64,000 bases of DNA from Bacillota bacterium (GTDB lineage Bacteria > Bacillota > Clostridia > Acetivibrionales > DSM-1351): contig JAEWST010000073.1 in assembly GCA_023398105.1 (NCBI GenBank), positions 58,723-122,722 on the forward strand. The letters run 5' to 3'. Below are positions 26,598 to 35,036 of this stretch, piece by piece. A model generated the notes under the pieces. It did not search any database. It saw nothing but the letters and a program-made list of their open reading frames with translations, and had not been told where the DNA came from. The translations under genes and the position numbers were made by a program. The stretch's first letter is position 1, and each line of letters opens with the position of its first letter.

Positions 26598-27170
26598 ATG
26601 GAATTTAAATTAATTCTTTTTGAAGGAACTGATAGTATAAAATTTGGGATGGCGAGAGAAGAAATACAATCAATACTAAAGGTTACACCTGATTTAGTAA
26701 GGTCGGATGTTGATATCTATGATGCAGAATTATATCCTAGCATATGTAAAGTGTTTTACGAACTAAACAAAAATGGTGTATTAGTATGTGCAGAAATTGA
26801 ATTTTTTAAACCAACGAAAGTTTTTTTAGATGGAATTCAATTAATGAACAAACCCATAAAAGAAATAGAAGAATGGTTTAAGAACAAATTTGAAGATGCC
26901 ACAAATGAGATAATGACTGGTCTTATGTCAGCGAAATATGAAATTAGGTTAACAGTATCAGATTCTTCAAAAATTGAATCGGTTGATTTATCAAGACAGG
27001 GGTATCAAGAACAACAGAAAGAATTTTACGAAAAAGCTTACGATGCAAAGAACCTTGTAGAGAATTCCACTACTAGAAAGTATATCTGTCTAAATTGTAA
27101 AGATGTAGTTAATTCAGAAACACCTATCGTAAAATGTTTCAAGTGTAATACATTTATGATACCTAAGTAG
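26598..27170 (+). CDS. Candidate immunity protein with C-terminal zinc ribbon
   Basis: The 190-residue cytoplasmic protein starts 68 bases after the putative toxin. The N-terminal 120 residues (IKFGMAREEIQSIL, ICKVFYELNKNGVLVCAEIE) resemble small alpha/beta proteins that accompany polymorphic toxins. The C-terminal 30 residues form a zinc ribbon with C164, C167, C180 and C183. Immunity function is inferred from gene order and from the degraded second copy upstream of the toxin gene, as seen in toxin-immunity loci. It could also be an unrelated conserved protein. Confidence 0.55.
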   Translation: MEFKLILFEGTDSIKFGMAREEIQSILKVTPDLVRSDVDIYDAELYPSICKVFYELNKNGVLVCAEIEFFKPTKVFLDGIQLMNKPIKEIEEWFKNKFEDATNEIMTGLMSAKYEIRLTVSDSSKIESVDLSRQGYQEQQKEFYEKAYDAKNLVENSTTRKYICLNCKDVVNSETPIVKCFKCNTFMIPK

Positions 27171-27276
27171 TTTTTAATATTATTTATTATGGCATGAAAA
27201 ATAAATCATACTGATTTATGAGTGAAGATTATCTAGATGTTACAGACCTTTATTCACACATTCTAAATGCCGACAG

Positions 27277-28548
27277 CTATAGGATTACACTTGTTGTAAA
27301 TACTCCTGCTTCGGCAGAGAAGGAATAAATCCCGCCATACGCTTGAGCAACTGCAACAATGCTTTTTGTGCCAAGACCATGATTTTCTTTTATGCTTACC
27401 GGCATGTCGCCTTGAAATAATACAGTTCCTTCGAAGTGGTTTGTAATTTGTATGAAAAGCTTATCGTTTTTAGGAGCACAGAAAATCTTTATAGTCCTGC
27501 TTTTTGAATTGGAAACAAGTTTGCAGGCATTCACAGCATTTTCAATAGCATTTGCAAAAATAACGCAAAGATCCATATCTGCCACAGTATTTTTCTCTCG
27601 AAGATCAATTTGAGTTTCAACCTTAATGCCAGCATCCTTTGCTCTGGCAATATAGGAATATAGAATCAAATTGACAGTATAATTGTTGCAATACTGTTCA
27701 ACAACGGCACTTCTAATGGTTTTCTCAACCTCTGAAATATATTCTAGAGCTGCTGCACTGTTGTTGTCAGCAAGATAGGAACCAATAAGGTTCAAATGAT
27801 GTCTCATATCGTGTCTGTAAATCAAGGTTTTTTCCTGTGAGGCTCTCAATTCTTCGAAATGAAGCTTTGAAGCTTCTACCTGTATTTTTAATAAGTTCTG
27901 TTCATTTTGTAAGGAGAGCTGTTCTCTTGTTTGCCTAAAAAAACGAAAAATCAGAACATAAGCTGAAAAAGTTAGTATAAGTAACAGGGCTAAGATAATA
28001 ACCGATCTCGTTGAAATTGGCGACTTGTTGATACTAGTCTTGATAATCAAATAAACAAGCAAAGTGTATGAAAGCGGGATAGCACAAAAACCAATCCAGC
28101 CTTTATCAGCATTTCGTAGCATATAAAGAAAGGAGGGGCGTAAATATCTATAAATCAGCAACCAAATGGGCAGATACATTATATAGCACATAACATCCAT
28201 AGTTTCCATACTAAAGTTGAAAATAGAAGAAATAATAACTGAAAACATAGTGATTGAAATGGTTATAGCCACAAATGTCAAATGAACAAAAAACACCTTT
28301 ATAAAATTGAACCTTGATAAATACACAAAGGCTAAATATGATGGAAGTTGCACAATTATAGGGAATAGCTCCATAAATACTGTGTACCCTAAAGTCAGAA
28401 GAATAAGACTATCACCAATTACTACAACGGAGATATACAGCCAAAAAAGATAGAAGTTCCTATTGTATTTGAGTTTGCAATCCAATAGAAAGTACATCAT
28501 GGAAACAGCAAAAATAATACTAAGAATAGTTCTTAAACAATCCAACAT
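27277..28548 (-). CDS. AgrC-like sensor histidine kinase (GHKL type)
   Basis: The 423-residue protein has six or seven membrane segments (residues 1-215), then a coiled-coil dimerisation region with the phosphoacceptor His in YRHDMRHHLNLIGSYL (about residue 240). A GHKL ATPase follows (N box FANAIENAVNACKL, G box HGLGTKSIVAVAQAYGG). This layout is that of AgrC/ComD/VirS kinases that sense peptides. The cognate regulator is most likely the LytTR protein at 29337-30077 on the same strand. No AgrB or AgrD gene is visible nearby. Confidence 0.88.
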   Translation of the reverse strand: MLDCLRTILSIIFAVSMMYFLLDCKLKYNRNFYLFWLYISVVVIGDSLILLTLGYTVFMELFPIIVQLPSYLAFVYLSRFNFIKVFFVHLTFVAITISITMFSVIISSIFNFSMETMDVMCYIMYLPIWLLIYRYLRPSFLYMLRNADKGWIGFCAIPLSYTLLVYLIIKTSINKSPISTRSVIILALLLILTFSAYVLIFRFFRQTREQLSLQNEQNLLKIQVEASKLHFEELRASQEKTLIYRHDMRHHLNLIGSYLADNNSAAALEYISEVEKTIRSAVVEQYCNNYTVNLILYSYIARAKDAGIKVETQIDLREKNTVADMDLCVIFANAIENAVNACKLVSNSKSRTIKIFCAPKNDKLFIQITNHFEGTVLFQGDMPVSIKENHGLGTKSIVAVAQAYGGIYSFSAEAGVFTTSVIL

Positions 28549-28639
28549 AAAAATTGTTACCTCCTATTAAGTTCAAGCCTTTAGCAATTAGTAATTTAGG
28601 TATAGTATACCATGAAATAGCAAGAAAGAATCTTAAATT

Positions 28640-28669
28640 ACATTTCATAACATAATAATATCATTTCAT
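28640..28669 (+). promoter_or_regulatory. Putative LytTR-regulator binding repeats
   Basis: Two imperfect 9-base direct repeats, acatttcat (28640-28648) and tcatttcat (28661-28669), start 21 bases apart, the two-helical-turn spacing known for AgrA-type sites. They lie about 10 bases before the poor -35 region of a -10 box TATAAT at 28702-28707. This fits an activator-dependent promoter for the lipoprotein gene. Confidence 0.45.
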
Positions 28670-28775
28670 GTAGAAAATGAATTTAATTTTACATTTTAAG
28701 ATATAATTATAGGCATACTTATAAAATAAGTACAATTAGGTATGTCCAAAAAATTACATTCGGAGGAAACAGAAC

Positions 28776-29267
28776 ATGAAAAACATGAAGAACATTATGG
28801 CAACACTTTCAGCACTAATTATTTGCGTTACAGTATTAGCAGGTTGTGGAGATCCAGTACAAGATGACCTAATTAATTACATTAACAATCAATTACCAGC
28901 TATTGCAACATTAGAAGAGAAAGTAACCAATGAATATCAAGCGGTTAAAGAAGACAGTAATGCAGATGACGCAGCGTTTGCGGCTAAATTAAAAGATGTG
29001 ATAATTCCTGCATCTAATGACCTAATTGCAAAAGCAAAAGCAACCGTTCCAGCAACAGAAGAAGTGAAAAAAGCACACGATAAATATACTGCATCAGTGA
29101 CAATACAATCTGAAGCTTTTGCTATACTGCTTGATGCGGCTGGAAAGAATGACGAAGAATTAGCAAAAACTGCAAATGAAAAACTTACAGAGGCTGAAAA
29201 GCTATCCAATGAATATTTAGCAGACATAGAAGCCTTGAAAAAAGAACATGGTGTAGAGAGCAAGTAG
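28776..29267 (+). CDS. Small helical lipoprotein
   Basis: The 163-residue protein has a signal peptide with lipobox LAGC (Cys at residue 23), so it is anchored to the outer face of the membrane. The mature part is almost wholly helical, rich in Ala, Glu and Lys, and resembles small lipoproteins of the DUF3053/YkyA kind, though I cannot assign a family. The ATG follows cggaggaaac. It lies divergently between the genes for a two-component kinase and regulator, which suggests control by that system. Confidence 0.75.
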   Translation: MKNMKNIMATLSALIICVTVLAGCGDPVQDDLINYINNQLPAIATLEEKVTNEYQAVKEDSNADDAAFAAKLKDVIIPASNDLIAKAKATVPATEEVKKAHDKYTASVTIQSEAFAILLDAAGKNDEELAKTANEKLTEAEKLSNEYLADIEALKKEHGVESK

Positions 29268-29276
29268 AATAAAAAT

Positions 29277-29320
29277 TCCTTATGTGATGCCGAGAATAGT
29301 ATCACATAAGGAGTTTTTTT
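29277..29320 (+). terminator. Terminator of the lipoprotein gene
   Basis: A 12-base perfect stem, tccttatgtgat/atcacataagga (29277-29288 and 29301-29312), is followed by agttttttt. It lies directly after the lipoprotein stop codon. Confidence 0.92.
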
Positions 29321-29336
29321 ACAGTTGTTTATATTA

Positions 29337-30077
29337 TCATTGATTGATTCTCAGATTTTTAAATGCAAAGGCAATATATTTTGATTTTACAGTAGAATAA
29401 TTAGCTTTTGCAATTAGCACGGAGGATAGAGAACGCATTTTTATTTCCTTTTGACTTAGCGTGTCTATATGCTCCATATTAACTATATAAGAACGATGTG
29501 GTTTTATAAAGCAAGGGTTTGGGAGAAGCTTTTTTTCAAGTCCTGACATTGAGCCAATAGCCTCTAAAACAGAACCATCCGTTAAATGATAGATTATGGT
29601 TCTGCCAATAACCTCTGCAAACTCAAGTTTATTTATATATACTCTAGTCAGCCCTGTCTTACCTTTTATTAAAAAACTAATATCTACTTTGCTTTCTATT
29701 TCCGCAAGCACCTTATCTAAAATAATAAACAAATTATCCTTCACAATAGGCTTTAGCACATAATAATAAGCTCCCACTGAGTAAGAATCAACAGCAAATT
29801 CTGAAGATGAGGTTGAAAAGATGATTTTAATATCTTGATTGAACTGCCGTATTTCCTTAGCTGCCTCCATACCAGTCAGAAAAGGCATGAGTATATCTAA
29901 TAGAAGTAAATCATATTGTTGTCCGCTCTCCAGTGCAGAAATCAAATCAAGAGCACTATTAAATGCTGTATATTCAATTATATGTGCATCACTTTTCAAA
30001 GCTTTATAACTGTTTATGATAGAAACCATATTTGAAAGATCTGCTATATTATCATCGCAAATAGCTATTCTCAACAT
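29337..30077 (-). CDS. LytTR-family response regulator (AgrA-like)
   Basis: The 246-residue regulator has an N-terminal receiver domain (CDDN at residues 7-10, phosphoacceptor D61 in LLLLDILMPFLTG, conserved Lys in VLKPI) and a C-terminal LytTR DNA-binding domain (KTGLTRVYINKLEFAEVIGR, FIKPHRSYIVNMEHI). It pairs with the AgrC-like kinase at 27277-28548. The two lie on the same strand but are separated by the oppositely oriented lipoprotein gene, an unusual split of a normally adjacent pair. Confidence 0.92.
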   Translation of the reverse strand: MLRIAICDDNIADLSNMVSIINSYKALKSDAHIIEYTAFNSALDLISALESGQQYDLLLLDILMPFLTGMEAAKEIRQFNQDIKIIFSTSSSEFAVDSYSVGAYYYVLKPIVKDNLFIILDKVLAEIESKVDISFLIKGKTGLTRVYINKLEFAEVIGRTIIYHLTDGSVLEAIGSMSGLEKKLLPNPCFIKPHRSYIVNMEHIDTLSQKEIKMRSLSSVLIAKANYSTVKSKYIAFAFKNLRINQ

Positions 30078-30251
30078 AAAAACGCCCCTAAAAATTTATA
30101 TGCTAAATTATATCATAAAGAAAAATTTAGGTACAATTGTTTCTTGTTCAAAAACAGATCCATACATACAGATAATATTTTTTAGGATAAAATTGCTAAG
30201 CTAATGATAGCTTTTTGATGAGAAAACTGTTATTATCCTAATATTAACTCG

Positions 30252-30315
30252 AATTTCCTACATGGAAAGTCTATTGGTGTGGAAGACTTAGCAATGGTTT
30301 GTTTGAAAGTTAGTA
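30252..30315 (+). repeat. Dispersed hairpin repeat, copy D
   Basis: The block from tttcctacatgg through ctattggtgtggaagactta to gcaatggtttgttt matches copies at 39848, 51208, 54248 and 54512. Arms CCTACA and TGTGG enclose a short loop. It lies in the 292-base gap before the MFS gene; nothing else in that gap is recognisable. Confidence 0.6.
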
Positions 30316-30369
30316 ACTCAGATAATAATAGTTTAGTAGCTTAGACAAAAGGGAAGGATTTAATATAAC

Positions 30370-31632
30370 ATGATTAATTTAGTCAAACAATTGACACTAA
30401 AATATTCTTTTTTACAAGGCACTTATTGGATAAGCCAATGCGTAATTGGCGGCTTTGCGGCTGTGTTTTTACGATCAAAGAATTTTAGTAATACTCAGAT
30501 TGGAATTGTACTATCTTTATCTTTAGTATTATCAATTATATTGCAACTTTTAGTTTCTGCATTTGCAGATAAAGTAAAAAAAATATCTTTAAGAAATATT
30601 GTTATGGTTCTTATGTTTTTTGTCTTTGCCTTGGCGTTTGTATTATGGATAGCACCATCTTCATTTATGCTGATAGCCATAATTTTTATTTTAATCCTTG
30701 CTATACAGTCTACATTAATTCCTTTATTAAATGCATTAGCTGTAGAGTACATTAACAAAGGAATTTCCATGAATTACGGATTAGCAAGAGGAATGGGTTC
30801 TATATCTTTTGCAATAGCTTCTTATATATTAGGAATTTATGTGGCTAATTTTGGTCCTAGCAATTTAATATCAATATTTCTTTTTTGCTACTGCTTTTTG
30901 ATTTTATCTACTTTTGTCTACAAGGTTAAAATACCAAAATCGACGTTGCCAGCAGCTAAAATAAATGATAAACACACAAGCAATGAAATGGGGGAGAACG
31001 GACTAAATTCTAAGGAGCAACAAACGGCTTCAGCTACAGGAATAGTTGGATTTTTTCTGAAATATAAGATTTTTTCGCTCCATTTAATAGGAATAGCCAT
31101 GCTTTTTTATTCACATAATATAATTAACACATATTTAATTAATATTATAGAAAATGTTGGTGGCAATAGCACTGATATGGGTATCTCACTGGCAATTGCT
31201 GCTGCTGTGGAATTGCCTATAATGGCGGCTTTTATCTTTCTGGTTCGTAAATTTAAATGTAATACCTTGATAAAAATATCAGCATTTTTCTTTGTGGTAA
31301 AAGTAGGAATTCTGTGGCTTGCTCCAAATGTTTACGTTGTCCACATATCTCAAGCCTTACAAATGTTTGCTTATGCTTTATATACTCCAGCATCTGTCTT
31401 CTATGTTAATTCCATTATCGAGGAACAAGACAAAGTAAAGGGTCAGACTATGGTTGGTGTTGCAATGTGCGTTGCAGGCACTATCGCCAACATTAGCGGG
31501 GGCAAAATACTCGATACCATTGGAGTTGGGGATCTGTTATTTCTTGGAACAATTGTTACAGCAATCGGTTTCATTATTATATGTGCCTCGACTATAAAGG
31601 TTACATTGTCTGATAATTCTGCAGAAGTTTAG
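30370..31632 (+). CDS. MFS transporter
   Basis: The 420-residue protein has twelve predicted membrane segments in two halves with a hydrophilic loop near residues 200-225, the layout of major facilitator transporters. Sequence features (GVWISQCVIGGFAAVFL-like first helix, ALAVEYINKGISMNYGLARG in the loop after helix 4, VNSIIEEQDKVKGQTMVG late in the protein) are closest to the LacY/NupG-like MFS_1 group. The substrate is unknown. The binding site is weak (ggaagg 12 bases upstream). It appears monocistronic. Confidence 0.85.
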   Translation: MINLVKQLTLKYSFLQGTYWISQCVIGGFAAVFLRSKNFSNTQIGIVLSLSLVLSIILQLLVSAFADKVKKISLRNIVMVLMFFVFALAFVLWIAPSSFMLIAIIFILILAIQSTLIPLLNALAVEYINKGISMNYGLARGMGSISFAIASYILGIYVANFGPSNLISIFLFCYCFLILSTFVYKVKIPKSTLPAAKINDKHTSNEMGENGLNSKEQQTASATGIVGFFLKYKIFSLHLIGIAMLFYSHNIINTYLINIIENVGGNSTDMGISLAIAAAVELPIMAAFIFLVRKFKCNTLIKISAFFFVVKVGILWLAPNVYVVHISQALQMFAYALYTPASVFYVNSIIEEQDKVKGQTMVGVAMCVAGTIANISGGKILDTIGVGDLLFLGTIVTAIGFIIICASTIKVTLSDNSAEV

Positions 31633-32190
31633 TGTCCATGATGTCAGAAAGCCTTATAGATTTGGATTTCTAAGCGGTTGGGACATTCAATACTAATCTA
31701 AACGGTAAATCCTGTTGTCAAAGTGATAAGAAATCAATTGGACCTTCTCCTATGTATGTCATTTCACCATTTTACAATTATTGATTTTAATCACCAATTG
31801 TTTCGTGTTCAAAACTTGATTTATTAAATAAATTGTAATCAAAAAGTGATGAATATATTAGCTGGTAAGCTAATATATGTTTAAAACTAACTCACAGTGG
31901 TATAGTAGAGATAGTGAAAAGCAAGACTGGAAAAACATTTACAGTTATTCTCTTCTCAAAAAGGCAAAATATTAATACAGGTATTGTTTTTTGAGCTAGA
32001 CAACGTGTTTTAAGGTTTAAAAGGCTATTGTGTTTGTACACTAATAGATTTTATGTGTGCAAAAGTTAATTTAATATTTATTGAAATTAAATTGTGAAAG
32101 GAGAGTCACATTTATAGAGGATAATATATATTATTATAAAGCTATAAGCATTTTAACAATCAACATTCTAAAATGAAAAAGAGGTGCGAT
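31633..32190. other. Long gene-free leader region before the B12-binding protein
   Basis: This 558-base AT-rich stretch has no convincing reading frame. It contains an 11-base perfect inverted repeat, atatattagct/agctaatatat, with a GGTA loop (31853-31878), and short matches to the dispersed hairpin repeat near 31736-31765. I searched for the conserved core of a cobalamin riboswitch because of the next gene and did not see one. Confidence 0.5.
31853..31878. repeat. Perfect inverted repeat
   Basis: Eleven-base arms around a four-base GGTA loop. No T-run follows, so it looks more like an operator or a structured RNA than a terminator. Confidence 0.6.
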
Positions 32191-32847
32191 ATGAATAATT
32201 ATGCAGAAAAGTTTATGCAAATATTAGAAAGTGAAAATAAAGAAGAGGCAGTTGAGTTTGCATTAGAGCTTTTAAAAAGTGAAAAAGTTGATATTATTGA
32301 GTTGTACTCCAATATTTTAAAGCCTGCCCTAAATAACATGCAGTGTTCACTTGCCGACAAGGATATATGCGTATGGAAAGAGCATGTTCGGACAGCGATT
32401 GTCAGAACCATTGTTGAATGTTGCTACCCATATGTTATTGCCAAAAGAAATAATCAAAGTAATATTAAAAAGGGAACGGTTATTATTGTATGTCCTCCTG
32501 AGGAATACCATGATCTTGGGGCTAGAATGGTAGCGGATTATTTCACAATATACGGCTATAATGCAATTTTTGTAGGCAACAATACCCCATATGATGATTT
32601 TTATAATGCTGCCGATAAAATTAATCCTGATATAATTGCAATAAGTGTTAGCAATTATTATAACCTAGTTGTTACAAAGAAAATAATAGAGGATTTACGA
32701 AAAAAAATAAACAAAAAAACTAAAATAGTTGTGGGCGGTTATGCTTTTACAAGAGACAGCAAAAACATATCAATAGTGGGAGCAGATTATTACACAGACA
32801 CTTTTGAGGATATAAAAATTGTAGCCGAAAAGGAGATGAACAGATGA
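32191..32847 (+). CDS. Free-standing cobalamin (B12)-binding protein
   Basis: The 218-residue protein has a helical cap domain (about residues 1-85, with DICVWKEHVRTAIVRTIVE) like that of CarH/MetH modules. A Rossmann-type B12-binding domain follows, with ExHxxG (PPEEYHDLGARMV; usually DxHxxG), then IIAISVSNYYNL and KIVVGGYAF. No MerR or methyltransferase domain is attached. I use ATG 32191 after gaggtg rather than ATG 32173. It overlaps the ABC permease start by 4 bases (ATGA), so it probably senses or carries cobalamin for that system; this is inference. Confidence 0.82.
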   Translation: MNNYAEKFMQILESENKEEAVEFALELLKSEKVDIIELYSNILKPALNNMQCSLADKDICVWKEHVRTAIVRTIVECCYPYVIAKRNNQSNIKKGTVIIVCPPEEYHDLGARMVADYFTIYGYNAIFVGNNTPYDDFYNAADKINPDIIAISVSNYYNLVVTKKIIEDLRKKINKKTKIVVGGYAFTRDSKNISIVGADYYTDTFEDIKIVAEKEMNR

Positions 32848-34010
32848 AGCTGAATTTTAACATTGCAACAAGATTTTTAAAATCAAATATATCACAGACT
32901 TTAATTATTATATTAGGTATAGGAATAGGTATTTCTGTTCAAATCTTTATAGGTTCTCTTATTCAAGGGCTTCAGAAGGGGCTTGTTGAAAAGACTATTG
33001 GTAGCTCATCTCAGATAACGATAACATCAACGACTGAGGACAAGCATATTTATGATTATTCAGACTTAATGGAAACAGCACAACAGGCAGACTCACGGGT
33101 TGAATATATATCACCTGTTTATGATAATGCTAGCTTGATGGAGTACGATGGAAAAACTCAGTCGCTGCTAGTAAGGGGCTTTGATTTCTCAAAGGCTGAT
33201 AATATTTATAAAATTTCTGACTCAGTAGTTGAGGGGACTATGCCAACCAATTCAGGTGAAGTGATACTTGGTAAAAATCTCATAGAAGAATATGGCTTTA
33301 AGGTTGGAGATAAAATTAATATAATTTTGCCTGACAAAACAACAAAGGACGGTAAAATAACAGGCTTTTTTGATTTAAAGGTTGCACAGATAAACAACAG
33401 TTGGTGCATAACCACCCTTTCCTCAGCACAGGAATTATTCAATGTAGAGGATGTTGTTACTTCAATTGATATGCAGGTTGTTGATGACGAAGTTTTTTCA
33501 GCAGACTTAATAGCTCAAAACATTTCATCAAAAATAGGAAATGTTGATTATAAAATCACTGATTGGAAAGGGCAAAATGAACAGCTTTTGAGCGGTCTTC
33601 AGGGTCAAAGTATTTCAAGCCTTATGATTCAGATATTTGTAATGTTATCTGTAATTTTAGGAATTTCAAGTGTGCTTGCAATAACTGTTATGCAAAAATC
33701 AAAGCAAATTGGAATTCTGAAGGCAATGGGTATAAAGAACAGAGATTCAAGTATGATTTTTATATTTGAGGGGCTTATACTAGGTATTTTTGGAGCAATT
33801 GCAGGAATTGTTTTAGGAGTTGGGCTATCGGTAGCATTTACAACCTTTGCGTTAAACTCTGACGGGACGCCCGTTGTGGATTTATATTTAAATAATAATT
33901 TTATTGCACTTTCAGGAGCCATTGCTGTTATTGCCTGCATTTTTGCCTCATTAATACCTGCAATAAAATCATCAAAACTAAATCCTATTGATATTATTCG
34001 AAATAATTAG
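32844..34010 (+). CDS. ABC transporter permease (FtsX/MacB family)
   Basis: The 388-residue permease has one N-terminal membrane segment, a large extracellular MacB-like core domain (about residues 45-235) and three C-terminal segments, the MacB/LolC/FtsX topology. ITVMQKSKQIGILKAMGIKN is the conserved coupling region. It overlaps the B12-binding gene and is followed, after a 167-base structured leader, by its ATPase. Such transporters export lipids, peptides or antibiotics, or act as mechanotransmitters; the substrate here is unknown. Confidence 0.9.
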   Translation: MKLNFNIATRFLKSNISQTLIIILGIGIGISVQIFIGSLIQGLQKGLVEKTIGSSSQITITSTTEDKHIYDYSDLMETAQQADSRVEYISPVYDNASLMEYDGKTQSLLVRGFDFSKADNIYKISDSVVEGTMPTNSGEVILGKNLIEEYGFKVGDKINIILPDKTTKDGKITGFFDLKVAQINNSWCITTLSSAQELFNVEDVVTSIDMQVVDDEVFSADLIAQNISSKIGNVDYKITDWKGQNEQLLSGLQGQSISSLMIQIFVMLSVILGISSVLAITVMQKSKQIGILKAMGIKNRDSSMIFIFEGLILGIFGAIAGIVLGVGLSVAFTTFALNSDGTPVVDLYLNNNFIALSGAIAVIACIFASLIPAIKSSKLNPIDIIRNN

Positions 34011-34015
34011 GAGCA

Positions 34016-34177
34016 AAATGCGAAGTTATATTTCGTGCATTCATCAGTATCTTCGCATATCAAAAAGCTGTGAGTAGCTTTTTGTGAATTTGGTCAATCC
34101 TCTGTAGAAAATATTATACATTTCCAAGTTGGAAAAGCCACACAAATTTGTGCCGAAAGTCGGCGTAGGAGGTTAGT
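34016..34177 (+). ncRNA. Structured leader RNA element, copy 2 (before ABC ATPase)
   Basis: This fills the whole gap between the permease and ATPase genes and matches the minus strand of 19474-19652. Hairpins seen: ATGCGAAG with CTTCGCAT (34018/34050), AAAAAGCT/AGCTTTTT (34062-34083), TTTCC/GGAAA (34121-34135) and GCCGA/TCGGC just before the taggaggtta binding site. The last hairpin ends at the ribosome binding site, so it may control translation of the ATPase. No known riboswitch class recognised. Confidence 0.6.
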
Positions 34178-34864
34178 ATGAACAACATACTTGAATTAAA
34201 AAATGTAAATAAGATATATGGAACCACTGTAAAAAATCAGGTATTAACAGATATTAATGTAAGCTTTGAAAAGGGTACATTTAACTCAATAATTGGACAG
34301 TCTGGAAGCGGAAAAAGTACTCTTATGAATATAATGGGAACACTTGACACACCTACCAGCGGACAGGTTATGCTTGCTGGAACGGATACCACAAGAGCAA
34401 CAAAAGATAAGCTTGCCGAGATAAGAAATAAAAGTATAGGTTTTGTATTTCAGTTCCACTATTTGCTGCCTGAGTTTACGGCTCTTGAAAATGTACTTAT
34501 GCCATACAGAATTGGCGGTGGTAAGGTTACAAAAGAAATAATTGAGAAGGCAAAAGAGTACCTATTTCTAGTAGGTCTAGAAAAAGTAATAAATAATAAT
34601 GCCACAAAAATGTCTGGCGGTCAACAGCAAAGAACGGCAATAGCTAGGGCAATTCTGAATGATCCCGATATTATTCTTGCTGATGAACCTACAGGAAATC
34701 TCGACTCAGACTCAACAGAAACAGTATACAATCTATTAAGGGGCATAAATGAGAAGCTAGGTACTACTTTTATTATAATAACTCATGATAGAAAAATTGC
34801 TGAAAAAGCCGACAGAATTATTGAAATTACCGATGGCAGAATCAGTATTGACATCAGTAAGTAG
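34178..34864 (+). CDS. ABC transporter ATP-binding protein (LolD/MacB type)
   Basis: The 228-residue ATPase drives the upstream FtsX-like permease. Walker A GQSGSGKST is near residue 42, Q-loop FQFHYLLPEFTALENV, signature MSGGQQQR, Walker B ILADEPTGNLD and the H-loop IITHD are all intact. The start is set by taggaggttagt. Having the ATPase downstream of the permease and behind a structured leader is unusual, because in this family the two are normally directly adjacent. Confidence 0.95.
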   Translation: MNNILELKNVNKIYGTTVKNQVLTDINVSFEKGTFNSIIGQSGSGKSTLMNIMGTLDTPTSGQVMLAGTDTTRATKDKLAEIRNKSIGFVFQFHYLLPEFTALENVLMPYRIGGGKVTKEIIEKAKEYLFLVGLEKVINNNATKMSGGQQQRTAIARAILNDPDIILADEPTGNLDSDSTETVYNLLRGINEKLGTTFIIITHDRKIAEKADRIIEITDGRISIDISK

Positions 34865-34973
34865 TAAATAGTATAAATAGGCATACCCATATTTTGGTTG
34901 TTTTGAAATTTTTTAATTATAAATGTTATAATAAATTGGGGTTAAATAATTAAGATAAATACAGAACATATGT

Positions 34974-35002
34974 TTGATTTTTTGCATATTTAGTGTTATA
35001 CT
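34974..35002 (+). promoter_or_regulatory. Sigma-A-like promoter
   Basis: TTGATT (34974-34979), a 17-base spacer and TATACT (34997-35002) precede the 113-residue protein gene by about 35 bases. Confidence 0.6.
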
Positions 35003-35036
35003 TAATTAAAATTTTATAGTTGTTGTGGGAGGAAAT

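Noticed and set aside
27218..27331. Short plus-strand frame that might encode an AgrD-like signal peptide near the kinase gene
   Set aside because: It overlaps the end of the kinase gene in antisense, and lacks the Cys-containing AgrD core and a processing gene agrB.
31633..32190. Cobalamin riboswitch in the leader of the B12-binding protein gene
   Set aside because: I looked for the conserved core and its flanking helices and did not find them.
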